A stretch of 45,472 nt of DNA from NCBI GenBank assembly GCA_947564425.1, contig CANOBU010000005.1, positions 1 through 45,472 on the forward strand, read 5' to 3'. Shown here piece after piece: positions 32,378 to 39,707 of this stretch (its first letter is position 1; each line of letters begins with the position of its first letter). Under the pieces are notes generated by a model. It was not told the DNA's origin, did no database searches, and saw only the letters and a program-made list of their open reading frames with translations. The DNA comes from an uncultured Eggerthellaceae bacterium. Its GTDB lineage: Bacteria; Actinomycetota; Coriobacteriia; Coriobacteriales; Eggerthellaceae. Made by a program: the position numbers and the translations under genes.

Positions 32378-33019
32378 CTAGAGGCGGCGGAAGACAGCCA
32401 CCACCTTGCCGGCTATGGTGCAATCCGAGGTGATGATGGGATCCATGGAGGAGTTCTCCGGCTGCAGCCGGATATGGCCCTTCTCGCGGAAGAAGCGCTT
32501 CACCGTGGCGCCATCCTCGATCAGCGCGACCACGATATCGCCGTTATCGGCTACGGGCTGCTCGCGCACGACCACGTAGTCGCCGTCGTTGATGCCGGCC
32601 TCGATCATGGATTCGCCCCGGACCGTCAGCATGAACGAAGGGGAATCGCCCACGATGTCCGTGGGAAGCGAGATGGTATCGGTGATGTTCTCCTCGGCAA
32701 GGATGGGTTCGCCCGCTGCGACATCGCCCACCAAGGGCACGTCCACGATCTTCGAGAAAGAGGGGCGCAGGGCATCGGCGATGCCCGCTTCCGGGGAGCC
32801 GCAGCCGGGCGCAAGCGATATGGAGCGGGATTTCAGGGGATCGCGGACGATATAGCCCTTCTGCTCCAAGGTCTTCAGATGCACATGGACGGTGGAAGGG
32901 GAGCAGAGCCCCAGGTCGGTGCATATCTCGCGGACCGTCGGTCCATAGCCCTTCTCGTGTATGCAGCGCTCTATGCTATCGAGCACCATCTGCTGGCGCT
33001 TAGTAAGCTTCTCGGCCAT
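32378..33019 (-). CDS. lexA: SOS repressor LexA
   Basis: LexA represses SOS genes until RecA filaments stimulate its self-cleavage. The 213-residue protein has an N-terminal winged helix (about residues 1-68, with GYGPTVREIC and SPSTVHVHLKTLE) and a C-terminal S24 protease domain. The scissile bond is Ala102-Gly103 in VGDVAAGEP; the catalytic dyad is Ser137 (in GESM) and Lys174 (in ATVKRF). Two LexA boxes in its promoter show autoregulation. It is transcribed toward hflX and divergently from nrdR. Confidence 0.97.
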   Translation of the reverse strand: MAEKLTKRQQMVLDSIERCIHEKGYGPTVREICTDLGLCSPSTVHVHLKTLEQKGYIVRDPLKSRSISLAPGCGSPEAGIADALRPSFSKIVDVPLVGDVAAGEPILAEENITDTISLPTDIVGDSPSFMLTVRGESMIEAGINDGDYVVVREQPVADNGDIVVALIEDGATVKRFFREKGHIRLQPENSSMDPIITSDCTIAGKVVAVFRRL

Positions 33020-33042
33020 GGCATACCGCCTTCCCTACCGAA

Positions 33043-33056
33043 AGAACCTATGTTCG
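33043..33056. promoter_or_regulatory. LexA box 1 of lexA (downstream of the -10)
   Basis: AGAACCTATGTTCG matches 12 of 14 positions of CGAACRNRYGTTYG on one strand and is the exact reverse complement of box 2. It lies just after the -10 on the lexA strand, in the initially transcribed region. Confidence 0.8.
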
Positions 33057-33059
33057 TAT

Positions 33060-33088
33060 ATGATAACGCGAACATAGGTTCTGTGCAA
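33060..33088 (-). promoter_or_regulatory. lexA promoter
   Basis: On the minus strand, TTGCAC (33088-33083) is followed after exactly 17 bases by TATCAT (33065-33060). The spacer holds LexA box 2, and box 1 follows the -10. The predicted start is near 33053, about 34 bases before the lexA ATG. Confidence 0.8.
33069..33082. promoter_or_regulatory. LexA box 2 of lexA (between -35 and -10)
   Basis: CGAACATAGGTTCT matches 12 of 14 positions of the LexA consensus. Together with box 1 it forms a perfect 14-base inverted repeat with a 12-base spacer, so the two dimers are centred 26 bases apart, about two and a half helical turns. Confidence 0.8.
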
Positions 33089-33254
33089 GGGCTGCAACGG
33101 GATGCCGGAAGGCGGCGGTTGCTCGGGCCTCTGCCTGCAAGCGCCCGTATCGGCGGGGCAATCGCCGCGCAATAACCAGATATTGCGGTATCGTTGGGTT
33201 TTCGGCTCCATCCATGGTATCCTTTGATGCATATCAGACCGGCAAAGGAGCCCT

Positions 33255-33701
33255 ATGCGTTGTCCCTCATGCGGATTCCCCGAATCCAAGGTGGTGGATT
33301 CCCGTCCTTCCGATGACGGCGCCGCCATCCGGCGCCGCCGCGAGTGCCTGGAATGCCAGCACCGCTTCACCACCTACGAGCGTTTGGGCGATACGCCTTT
33401 GCTCGTGACGAAATCCGACGGTTCTTCGGAAACCTACGACCGCAACAAGCTCCTGCGCGGCGTCACCGTGGCCTGCGCCAAACGGCCCGTGGCCCCCGAC
33501 CAGATAACCTCGCTGATCGACGATATCGAAGCGGAGCTGCGCCAAGCCCCGCGCACCGAGATCAAATCGCAGGACCTGGGCACCATGGTGCTCGAGCGCC
33601 TGCGCAGCCTCGACGATGTCGCCTTCGTGCGCTTCGCCAGCGTATACCGCGACTTCAAGGATGTCGAGGAATTCGCAGCGGCCCTGGAGGAGCTGCGATG
33701 A
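33255..33701 (+). CDS. nrdR: Transcriptional repressor NrdR
   Basis: NrdR represses ribonucleotide reductase genes in response to ATP and dATP. The 148-residue protein has an N-terminal zinc ribbon with cysteines 3, 6, 31 and 34, and an ATP-cone (about residues 46-136, starting TKSDGSSETYDRNKL). Length is standard. AAAGGAG (33244-33250) lies four bases before the ATG. It is divergent from lexA and overlaps the dut start by four bases, joining two genes of nucleotide-pool control. No obvious NrdR box is seen in this window. Confidence 0.96.
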   Translation: MRCPSCGFPESKVVDSRPSDDGAAIRRRRECLECQHRFTTYERLGDTPLLVTKSDGSSETYDRNKLLRGVTVACAKRPVAPDQITSLIDDIEAELRQAPRTEIKSQDLGTMVLERLRSLDDVAFVRFASVYRDFKDVEEFAAALEELR

Positions 33702-34144
33702 GCGCGGGAACCCTGGCCGTGAAGATCAAGCGGCTCGACCCACACGTCGACATACCCTGCTACACCCGCGAAGGCGATGCGGGCATGGATCTCCATGCCG
33801 CCGAGGATGCGGTGCTTGCCCCCTTCGAGCGCAAGCTCATACCGTGCGGCTTCGCGCTGGCGCTGCCTGCCGGCTATGGCGCCTTCGTGCTGCCGCGTTC
33901 GGGCCTGGCTGCCCGCAACGGCATATCCATCGTGAATGCCCCGGGCCTCATCGACAGCAACTACCGTGGCGAGGTGAAGGTGGTGCTGGTGAACCTGGAT
34001 CCCCGCGAACCCTTCGAGGTGAAGCGCAACGACCGCATCGCCCAGATGCTCGTGATGCCGGTGCCCGCCGTGTCCTTCGAGCTCTGCGACGACCTCGACC
34101 AGACGGACCGGGGTGCAGCCGGTTTCGGCAGCTCGGGAAAATAG
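33698..34144 (+). CDS. dut: dUTP diphosphatase (dUTPase)
   Basis: dUTPase hydrolyses dUTP to dUMP, keeping uracil out of DNA and supplying thymidylate synthesis. The 148-residue trimeric-type enzyme shows the ordered motifs: GDAGMDLHA (motif 1), LPRSGLAARNG (motif 2), NAPGLIDSNYRGE (motif 3), RIAQMLV (motif 4) and the C-terminal RGAAGFGSSG (motif 5) that closes over the active site. The ATG overlaps the nrdR stop in an ATGA junction. An upstream in-frame start at 33344 lies inside nrdR and is not used. Confidence 0.97.
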   Translation: MSAGTLAVKIKRLDPHVDIPCYTREGDAGMDLHAAEDAVLAPFERKLIPCGFALALPAGYGAFVLPRSGLAARNGISIVNAPGLIDSNYRGEVKVVLVNLDPREPFEVKRNDRIAQMLVMPVPAVSFELCDDLDQTDRGAAGFGSSGK

Positions 34145-34227
34145 GCTCCGTGGCCGAAGGACCCGCAAAATAGTGGGTTTTCATGGGTATTCGGTCGAAT
34201 TCCGAATAACAGGGCCTTAAATCGGCT

Positions 34228-34233
34228 TAGAAT
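34228..34233 (+). promoter_or_regulatory. -10 box before the DUF4190-like gene
   Basis: TAGAAT lies 38 bases before the ATG at 34272, with no good -35. The surrounding 34180-34270 segment is AT-richer than average, as expected for a promoter. Confidence 0.4.
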
Positions 34234-34271
34234 CGTTCTGAGAGTAAAACCCCAGGTCAGAAGGTTACAAT

Positions 34272-34916
34272 ATGCCGTACTACAGCTATGACGATGAGAA
34301 GGAAACGGGCGGGGAGGCCGAAAAGAAACCGGAGGCGGGTGCACCGGCAGCCCCGGAACCTGCAAACAGCGGTGCGGAAGGCGCGACGGCACCCCAGGCA
34401 CCCGAGGCGCAGCCGGTGCCGCTGCAACCAGCCAGCCGGGCCCCGCTGCCGCTTTCGCCGGCGCCGCACGATCCCGGCGATCCCGGTACGGGCCCGGTCT
34501 TCGGACCCGATGGGCAACCCGTCGGCCTTCCGCCATCGATGCCGCCCGAGCAGGAGTTCAGAAGCATACGCCGTTTCGTCATCGCATCGCAGATATGCGC
34601 GCTGGTATCGCTCGTCATAGGCGGCGTGCCGCTGAGCACCGTGGCCATCGTGCTGGGCCTGGTAGCCCGCAGCAAGGCGAACGGCTGGGCATCGAACCCG
34701 CATGACCCCGACAGGCAGGCATGGATGCTCCTGCGGCGGTCGGCTTCGATAGCGGCCATCATGGCAGCCGTGGCCCTGGTCCTGAACGCGATATCGCTGG
34801 CCGTGATGTATCCGGTGATGATGGATATGCTGCAGAACGGCGACCTGGGCAGCCTCATGGGCGGCAGCGGTGCAACGGGAGGCTCAACGGGCGGTTCCAG
34901 CTCCGCGTGGGGCTAG
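34272..34916 (+). CDS. Small two-helix membrane protein, DUF4190-like
   Basis: A 214-residue protein with a Pro/Ala/Glu-rich N-terminal half (about residues 1-95) and two transmembrane helices (about 101-127 and 158-185). The helices are separated by a short polar stretch (ARSKANGWASNP), the arrangement seen in DUF4190 proteins, which have no known function. The tail is Gly/Ser-rich. AGAAGG lies seven bases before the ATG and TAGAAT further upstream, so it probably has its own promoter. It follows dut by 127 bases. No function can be assigned. Confidence 0.7.
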   Translation: MPYYSYDDEKETGGEAEKKPEAGAPAAPEPANSGAEGATAPQAPEAQPVPLQPASRAPLPLSPAPHDPGDPGTGPVFGPDGQPVGLPPSMPPEQEFRSIRRFVIASQICALVSLVIGGVPLSTVAIVLGLVARSKANGWASNPHDPDRQAWMLLRRSASIAAIMAAVALVLNAISLAVMYPVMMDMLQNGDLGSLMGGSGATGGSTGGSSSAWG

Positions 34917-34947
34917 GAAGCAAGCCGCATCCCAGGCCAAGGGGCTC

Positions 34948-35027
34948 GTTTACATTATCAGAAGATGCAGTGAGACATTCGGGACGCACCACGTATCGCA
35001 TCATCTGATAATGTATGTTATGTAAAC
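34948..35027. repeat. AT-rich nested inverted repeat
   Basis: The 18-base arms at 34951-34968 and 34998-35015 are complementary with one mismatch (TACATTATCAGA and its partner) around a 29-base loop. In addition GTTTACAT (34948-34955) is mirrored by ATGTAAAC (35020-35027). The element is unusually AT-rich and lies 109 bases before the first DUF262 gene. It has no T-run, so it is more likely an operator, an RNA structure or the remnant of a small mobile element than a terminator. Confidence 0.65.
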
Positions 35028-35087
35028 TTAGGAAGAGGAATGCACGCATAGGCTGAATTTGTACGGCCTCCGTTCCTCCCCCCGCCC

Positions 35088-35093
35088 TATAAT
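35088..35093 (+). promoter_or_regulatory. Perfect -10 box before the DUF262 pair
   Basis: TATAAT is a perfect -10 hexamer, 42 bases before the first DUF262 ATG. No -35 with correct spacing is seen, so an activator or a relaxed -35 may be involved. The predicted start is near 35100. Confidence 0.5.
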
Positions 35094-35135
35094 GCTTCGA
35101 AAGGGCCTGCACGGCTGCAAGCAAGGAGGTTCGCC

Positions 35136-36197
35136 ATGGAGGTTTCCAAGCTGCCGCTGCTCGATTTCATCGCCATGCCCGACCGGCGTTTCACCATACC
35201 GCTGTTCCAGCGCCGCTATGCCTGGACCGAACCCATGGTGCGCGAGCTGTGGCGCGACATCCACCGGTCCGCCCGGGACGGCCGCAGCCATTTCGCCGGC
35301 ATCATGCTGTACGAGCCCGATGGCGCGGATGCCTATGCCATCGTGGACGGCCAGCAGCGCATCACCACCGCCTTGCTGCTGATATCCGCCTTCGCCGACT
35401 ACCTCGCCTCCCATCCGGGTATCGATGGCCTTCCCTCCCCGCAGCAGCTCTCACGCACCTACCTGATGCAGGGAGCCTCGCCGAAACTCAAGCCCTCATC
35501 CGCCGATGCCGCCGCGTTCGCCGAAGCATTGAAGAACACTTGTTCGCATACGATGGAAGGCGAGGGGGAGCTCCTGCCCCGCGCCTTGGCGAACAAATCC
35601 CTCTTCTCCGGGCTTATGGCGCAGGACGGGTTCGACCCCCTGCTGTTCTGGCGGGGCATGCAATCGCTCGGGATCATCGCTGCCCGGCTCGGGGCCGAAG
35701 ACGACGACCAGGCCATCTTCGAGAGCTTCAATGCCAAGGGCGTGCCCTTGGTAACCGCCGACCTGGTGCGCAACTACCTGCTGACCGCCGAGGACCCTGC
35801 ACGCCAGCTTCGGCTCTACGAAACCTATTGGGAGCCCATGGCGGGGCGTTTCGGCGATGACCCCGGTTCGCTGCGCCTGAACAACGCCATACGGGCTTGG
35901 CTGGCTATCCGCTGCAGGGGCCATCGGGCGGCAAGCGATGCCGAGGTGTTCCAGGTATTCAAAGGCTATTGCGAGAGCGAGTACGAGGGCACCCTGGAAG
36001 ACCTCCTGGCCGAGCTGCTGTCATTCTCGGTCGTCTGGGCCGAGAACTACCGCTATCACGCCGTGAAGAAGTACCGCAGCTTCGATTGGTCCTCCATCGG
36101 GCGCAAGACCCTCGTCTCCGGCCGCCCGAGGAAGGATTGCGAGCGCGGGAGCTACGAATACTATACGCGCCACCTGGGCGTGGATCCCAAATGGTAA
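35136..36197 (+). CDS. DUF262 (GmrS-like) protein, first of a tandem pair
   Basis: A 353-residue protein with the DUF262 motifs: IPLFQRRYAW (residues 21-30), IVDGQQRITT (69-78) and FESFNAKGVPL followed by TADLVRNYLL. DUF262 is the ParB-related NTPase domain of GmrS, BrxU and SspE-type enzymes that attack modified foreign DNA. In GmrSD the DUF262 part is joined to, or encoded beside, a DUF1524 HNH nuclease; neither this protein nor its neighbour shows the DUF1524 His-x-x-Pro region. The C-terminal 80 residues are basic and aromatic. AAGGAGG lies six bases before the ATG. The next gene is a paralogue ten bases away. Defence is a reasonable guess, not shown. Confidence 0.85.
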   Translation: MEVSKLPLLDFIAMPDRRFTIPLFQRRYAWTEPMVRELWRDIHRSARDGRSHFAGIMLYEPDGADAYAIVDGQQRITTALLLISAFADYLASHPGIDGLPSPQQLSRTYLMQGASPKLKPSSADAAAFAEALKNTCSHTMEGEGELLPRALANKSLFSGLMAQDGFDPLLFWRGMQSLGIIAARLGAEDDDQAIFESFNAKGVPLVTADLVRNYLLTAEDPARQLRLYETYWEPMAGRFGDDPGSLRLNNAIRAWLAIRCRGHRAASDAEVFQVFKGYCESEYEGTLEDLLAELLSFSVVWAENYRYHAVKKYRSFDWSSIGRKTLVSGRPRKDCERGSYEYYTRHLGVDPKW

Positions 36198-36207
36198 GGA
36201 GCACCCC

Positions 36208-37185
36208 ATGGAAGTGACGCAGCGGGCCCTGCTGGATATCATGGCCGACCCCATCCCCTTCGCCGTCCCCGTCTACCAGCGCATCTACTCGTGGACGGCC
36301 GACCAATGCCGCGAGCTGTTCGCAGACGCCCTGCAGGCCGCGGCAACCGGTTCCGGGCATTTCTCGGGGGTCATCCTGTACGAAGACGCAGAAGGCGAAG
36401 ACGGCCCCGTGCGGCTGATTATTGACGGCCAGCAGCGCATCACCACGCTCGCGCTGCTGCTGTCGGCCCTGGCCGGCCGAATGGAGGGCGACGGCGATGC
36501 CTGCGGGGCCATCCGGGAGCGGCTGCTGTTGGATGGCCGCTGCAAGCTGGCCTTGAACCATCTGGACGGCGATACCCTGCCAGCCCTGGTGGAGGGCACC
36601 CCCTTGCCCGAGGACCCCTCCCAGCGCCTCATCGACAACCGGGACCTCTTCGCCGGTCTGATGGGCGGGCCCGCCTTCGATGCCGATGCGCTGCTGGAGG
36701 GCCTGGGGAGGCTGGAGGTCATCGCCATAGGGTTGGATGGGTCCGACTACCCCCAGTACGTCTTCGAGAGCCTCAATTCCAAGGGCCTGCGCCTGGCCAC
36801 GGCCGACCTCGTGCGCAACTTCGTCTGGGGCCGGGCCGGCGCCGACGGCAGCCAGCTCTACTACAGCCTGTGGGAGCCCTTCGAGGATCGGTGCGCATCG
36901 CTCCCCGCGCGCTTCACCCCATCCATCGTCATCGAGGCGTGGCTTGCGAGCCTCGTGCCGGACCGGCATCTGGACAGCCCTGCCGAGGCCTTCGGGGTGT
37001 TCAAGGAGCTGTGGGCCGGGCATTTCGGCGGCTCGGCCGAGGAAGCCCTGCAGGCCCTGAGCGCCTTCGCCCAACGTTTCGCCCAGGATGATGTATTCCG
37101 CCAGCAGGCGGTGGACGAAGCCGAGCGGTGGCTGGCGGGCAAGCCGCGGGACTCCATCAGCGAATTGAGGATGTTCGGCGACTGA
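36208..37185 (+). CDS. DUF262 (GmrS-like) protein, second of a tandem pair
   Basis: A 325-residue paralogue of the preceding protein. It has PVYQRIYSW (residues 21-29), IIDGQQRITT (71-80) and FESLNSKGLRL with TADLVRNFVW. The two proteins align over most of their length but differ clearly in the middle and at the C-terminus, so the duplication is not recent. No DUF1524 nuclease domain is present. The SD TAAGGAG includes the stop codon of the first gene, so translation of the two is linked and the products may form a hetero-complex. menA follows 20 bases later. Confidence 0.85.
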   Translation: MEVTQRALLDIMADPIPFAVPVYQRIYSWTADQCRELFADALQAAATGSGHFSGVILYEDAEGEDGPVRLIIDGQQRITTLALLLSALAGRMEGDGDACGAIRERLLLDGRCKLALNHLDGDTLPALVEGTPLPEDPSQRLIDNRDLFAGLMGGPAFDADALLEGLGRLEVIAIGLDGSDYPQYVFESLNSKGLRLATADLVRNFVWGRAGADGSQLYYSLWEPFEDRCASLPARFTPSIVIEAWLASLVPDRHLDSPAEAFGVFKELWAGHFGGSAEEALQALSAFAQRFAQDDVFRQQAVDEAERWLAGKPRDSISELRMFGD

Positions 37186-37193
37186 GGTCGCGG

Positions 37194-37199
37194 TAATAT
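37194..37199 (+). promoter_or_regulatory. -10 box placed for a leaderless menA
   Basis: TAATAT (four of six matches to TATAAT) ends six bases before the menA ATG, so the expected +1 falls on the A of that ATG. No properly spaced SD precedes menA. No clear -35 is visible. Confidence 0.35.
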
Positions 37200-37205
37200 A
37201 GGGGC

Positions 37206-38135
37206 ATGGATACTGCGAAGCCCTATACGCCGCTCACACCCAAGATGGCCCTGGACCTGGCGGCTCCCCATACCTGGCCTGCCGCCATCATGCCCGCCTT
37301 CGTCGCCCTATGCGCGGCCGCGGATGCCGGACCCGTCTCCGCCGGCCTCGCCCTGGCCATGCTGGCCATCGTGATCCTCATGCAGAGCGCTGTGAACACC
37401 TTCAACGACTACTACGATTATGTGAAGGGCACCGACGATGCCGATGCCGCCGTGGCCGAGGATGATGCCGTGCTGGTGTACAACAACGTGAACCCGAAGG
37501 CCGTGCTGGCGTTGGCCATCGCGTTCCTCGCCTGCGCCTTCGCCTTGGGCGCGCTGCCCGTCCTGGCCGCCGGCTGGATGCCCCTGGCCATCGCCGCCGT
37601 GGGGGCCCTGTGCGTCGTGGCCTATTCCGCCGGCTCGTCGCCGCTGTCGTACCTGCCCCTGGGCGAGGCGGTCAGCGGCATCGTCATGGGAGGGCTCATC
37701 CCCCTGGCCTGCTACTACGTGCTGACCCTGCGGCTGGACCCCCTGGTGCTGCTGTGGGCCGTGCCGGAGGTCATCGGAGTGGGGCTCATCATGATGACGA
37801 ACAACGTATCGGACATCGAGCGGGACTCCCGGGCCCGGCGCCGCACGCTGCCGGTGCTGCTGGGCCGGCAGCGCACCGTGGCACTGTACCGGGCGCTGCT
37901 GGTGCTGTGGCTTGCGGCCATCGCCTTCGACGTGATCGCCTTCTTCACGAACGGCTGGATGCTGCTCCCCTTCACCTTCCTGGCCGCCTATCCCCAGCTG
38001 AAAGCCCTGTTCGCGAATTCCTTCGAACCGGACCGCCGCTTATCTTCCATGCCCCAGATTCTCTCGTTGAACCTTACCCTGGGCGCCTTCTACGGCGCCG
38101 CCATCCTGGCCGCCGGCATCATCCCCCTCCCCTAG
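37206..38135 (+). CDS. menA: UbiA-family prenyltransferase, probably MenA
   Basis: An integral membrane prenyltransferase of 309 residues with about eight to nine helices. The first Asp-rich motif is NTFNDYYDYVKG and the second is NNVSDIERDSRA, both needed for Mg-diphosphate binding. The start TPLTPKMALDLAAPHTWPAAIMPAF resembles the MenA branch, which attaches the isoprenoid chain to 1,4-dihydroxy-2-naphthoate in menaquinone synthesis. Other UbiA relatives cannot be excluded, since no other men gene is in view. A -10-like TAATAT sits just before the ATG. The 3' end converges on the gluQ gene with a 31-base gap. Confidence 0.8.
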   Translation: MDTAKPYTPLTPKMALDLAAPHTWPAAIMPAFVALCAAADAGPVSAGLALAMLAIVILMQSAVNTFNDYYDYVKGTDDADAAVAEDDAVLVYNNVNPKAVLALAIAFLACAFALGALPVLAAGWMPLAIAAVGALCVVAYSAGSSPLSYLPLGEAVSGIVMGGLIPLACYYVLTLRLDPLVLLWAVPEVIGVGLIMMTNNVSDIERDSRARRRTLPVLLGRQRTVALYRALLVLWLAAIAFDVIAFFTNGWMLLPFTFLAAYPQLKALFANSFEPDRRLSSMPQILSLNLTLGAFYGAAILAAGIIPLP

Positions 38136-38166
38136 CCTGGCGCCTAACAGAAGAAGAGAGCCCCGG

Positions 38167-39120
38167 TCAGCGCCAGAGGATCTGCTCTTTGTCGGGGAAA
38201 TAATCGGCGATGCGCGCCATGTCGAAATGCTGCAGCAGCCCCTCGGGGGTAGCGGGCTCGTCGGCCTCTTGCAGGCCGGCCGCGTAGGCCACGTGCCCCA
38301 GCACCGCCTGGGGCGTGCCGTAGGCGTCGAGCAGGCTGTCCAGGGAGGCGTCATGGTCGCGCTTGGACAGGCGCCGGTCGCGCTCGCCCACCATAAGCGG
38401 CACATGGGCGTACTGCACCCCATCGGCGGCGGCATCGCCCAACAGGCGCCGCAGGAAGATCTGCTGGGGGGTCGACATCAGCAGGTCCATACCCCGCACC
38501 ACGCTGGTGATGCCCTGGTCGGCATCGTCGGCGGCGCAGGCCAGCTGGTAGGCGAACAGGCCGTCGGAGCGTTGCACGATGAAATCCCCGCAATCGCGGG
38601 CCAGGTTCTGGCCGTAGGGGCCCTGAATCAAGTCACAGAACGCGATATCCTCGTCGGGCACCGCCAACCGCAGGGCGCCCGGCCGTTCCAGGGCCCGGGC
38701 GGCCCGCTGCCCCTCGGAGAGCCCGCGGCAGGTGCCCGCATAGACCAGCTTCTCGCCCCGATGGGGCGCCGAGGCGGCATGGAGGTCGGCCCGGGTGCAG
38801 AAGCAGGGGTACAGCAGGCCGCGCTCCCGCAGCTCTTCCAGGGCCTCCCGGTAGCGCCCGTCGCGTCCCTGCTGGAAGAAGGGCCCCTCGTCCCAGGTGA
38901 GCCCCAGGCGCTCGAAGTCCCGCTGCACCTGATCGGCGAAAGCGCGCTTCGAGCGGTCGCGGTCGAGGTCCTCGATGCGCAGCGCCACGGTACCGCCCTG
39001 GGCCTTCGCCACGAGCCACGCCATGAGGGCGGCGAAGATGTTGCCGCCATGCATGCGCCCGGTGGGCGACGGGGCGAAGCGCCCCTTGACGGGCTTATCC
39101 GGCAAACCCATTCCCGCCAT
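38167..39120 (-). CDS. gluQ: Glutamyl-Q tRNA(Asp) synthetase
   Basis: A 317-residue paralogue of glutamyl-tRNA synthetase that lacks the anticodon-binding domain and transfers glutamate to queuosine 34 of tRNA(Asp). The HIGH-like motif is in FAPSPTGRMHGGN and the KMSKS-like motif in RLSKRDHDASL. The zinc site CFC...YAGTC is characteristic of GluQ. The length is about 170 residues short of a full GltX, so this is not the main synthetase. The ATG at 39120 lies five bases after the iorB stop; a second ATG is nine bases further in. It is the last gene of the minus-strand operon. Confidence 0.88.
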   Translation of the reverse strand: MAGMGLPDKPVKGRFAPSPTGRMHGGNIFAALMAWLVAKAQGGTVALRIEDLDRDRSKRAFADQVQRDFERLGLTWDEGPFFQQGRDGRYREALEELRERGLLYPCFCTRADLHAASAPHRGEKLVYAGTCRGLSEGQRAARALERPGALRLAVPDEDIAFCDLIQGPYGQNLARDCGDFIVQRSDGLFAYQLACAADDADQGITSVVRGMDLLMSTPQQIFLRRLLGDAAADGVQYAHVPLMVGERDRRLSKRDHDASLDSLLDAYGTPQAVLGHVAYAAGLQEADEPATPEGLLQHFDMARIADYFPDKEQILWR

Positions 39121-39125
39121 GGCCC

Positions 39126-39707
39126 CTAGCGGCCCGCGGCGAAGTCGAGCCCCGCCCGGAAGGCGGCCAGGTTCGCTTCCACGGTCTTGGGCGGCACATG
39201 GGCGGCGATGACCTCTTCCCAGAGCTCCCGGCCGAAGCCCAGGCGGCTCTCCAGGGCGCCCAGCAGCACCGTGTTCTCGCATTTGGCGTTGCCGGCCTGC
39301 TCGGCCAGGGCCCGGGACCCGATGAGCAGCGCCCCCTCGGCGGCCAGGCGCCCCTCCATATCGGGCGGTAGGGCGGCGCGGCCGCAGGCCACGGCCGTGG
39401 GCAGGATGGTCTCGGAAGAGGCCAGCAGGAAGCCGTCCCGGGCCAGGAAAGCCAGGTTGCGCAATGCCTCCATGGCATCGAAGGAGACCACCGCATCGGC
39501 GGCCCCCTCGTCGCAGACCATCGAGAACACCTCGTCGCCGAAGCGCACCACGGTGGACACGGCACCGCCCCGCTGGGCCATGCCGTGGATCTCGGATACC
39601 TTCACCTCGTAGCCGGCGGCCAGGGCGGCCCGGGCCAGCAGATGGGCCGCGGTGATGGTACCCTGGCCCCCTACCCCGCACAGCAGGATCGTCTTCGTAT
39701 CGCTCAC
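39126..39707 (-). CDS. iorB: Indolepyruvate:ferredoxin oxidoreductase, beta subunit
   Basis: IorB is the gamma-type subunit of the 2-oxoacid:ferredoxin oxidoreductase that acts on aryl pyruvates from aromatic amino acids. The 193-residue protein begins with the family motif LLCGVGGQGTITAAHLLARAA and has the EIHGMAQRGGAV segment. The GTG start at 39707 overlaps the iorA stop by four bases (GTGA). The reaction is oxygen-sensitive and yields aryl-acetyl-CoA with reduced ferredoxin, fitting an anaerobe that ferments amino acids. Confidence 0.93.
   Translation of the reverse strand: MSDTKTILLCGVGGQGTITAAHLLARAALAAGYEVKVSEIHGMAQRGGAVSTVVRFGDEVFSMVCDEGAADAVVSFDAMEALRNLAFLARDGFLLASSETILPTAVACGRAALPPDMEGRLAAEGALLIGSRALAEQAGNAKCENTVLLGALESRLGFGRELWEEVIAAHVPPKTVEANLAAFRAGLDFAAGR

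Noticed and set aside
32366-33175. Plus-strand open frame opposite lexA
   Set aside because: LexA on the minus strand has every catalytic residue and a perfectly placed SOS promoter; the plus-strand product has no family features.
38137-38176. Seven-base inverted repeat between menA and gluQ as a bidirectional terminator
   Set aside because: The arms are short, the loop is 26 bases, there is no T-run, and one arm lies in the gluQ coding end.
38167-39120. Full glutamyl-tRNA synthetase GltX
   Set aside because: It lacks the anticodon-binding half and has the zinc motif of GluQ.
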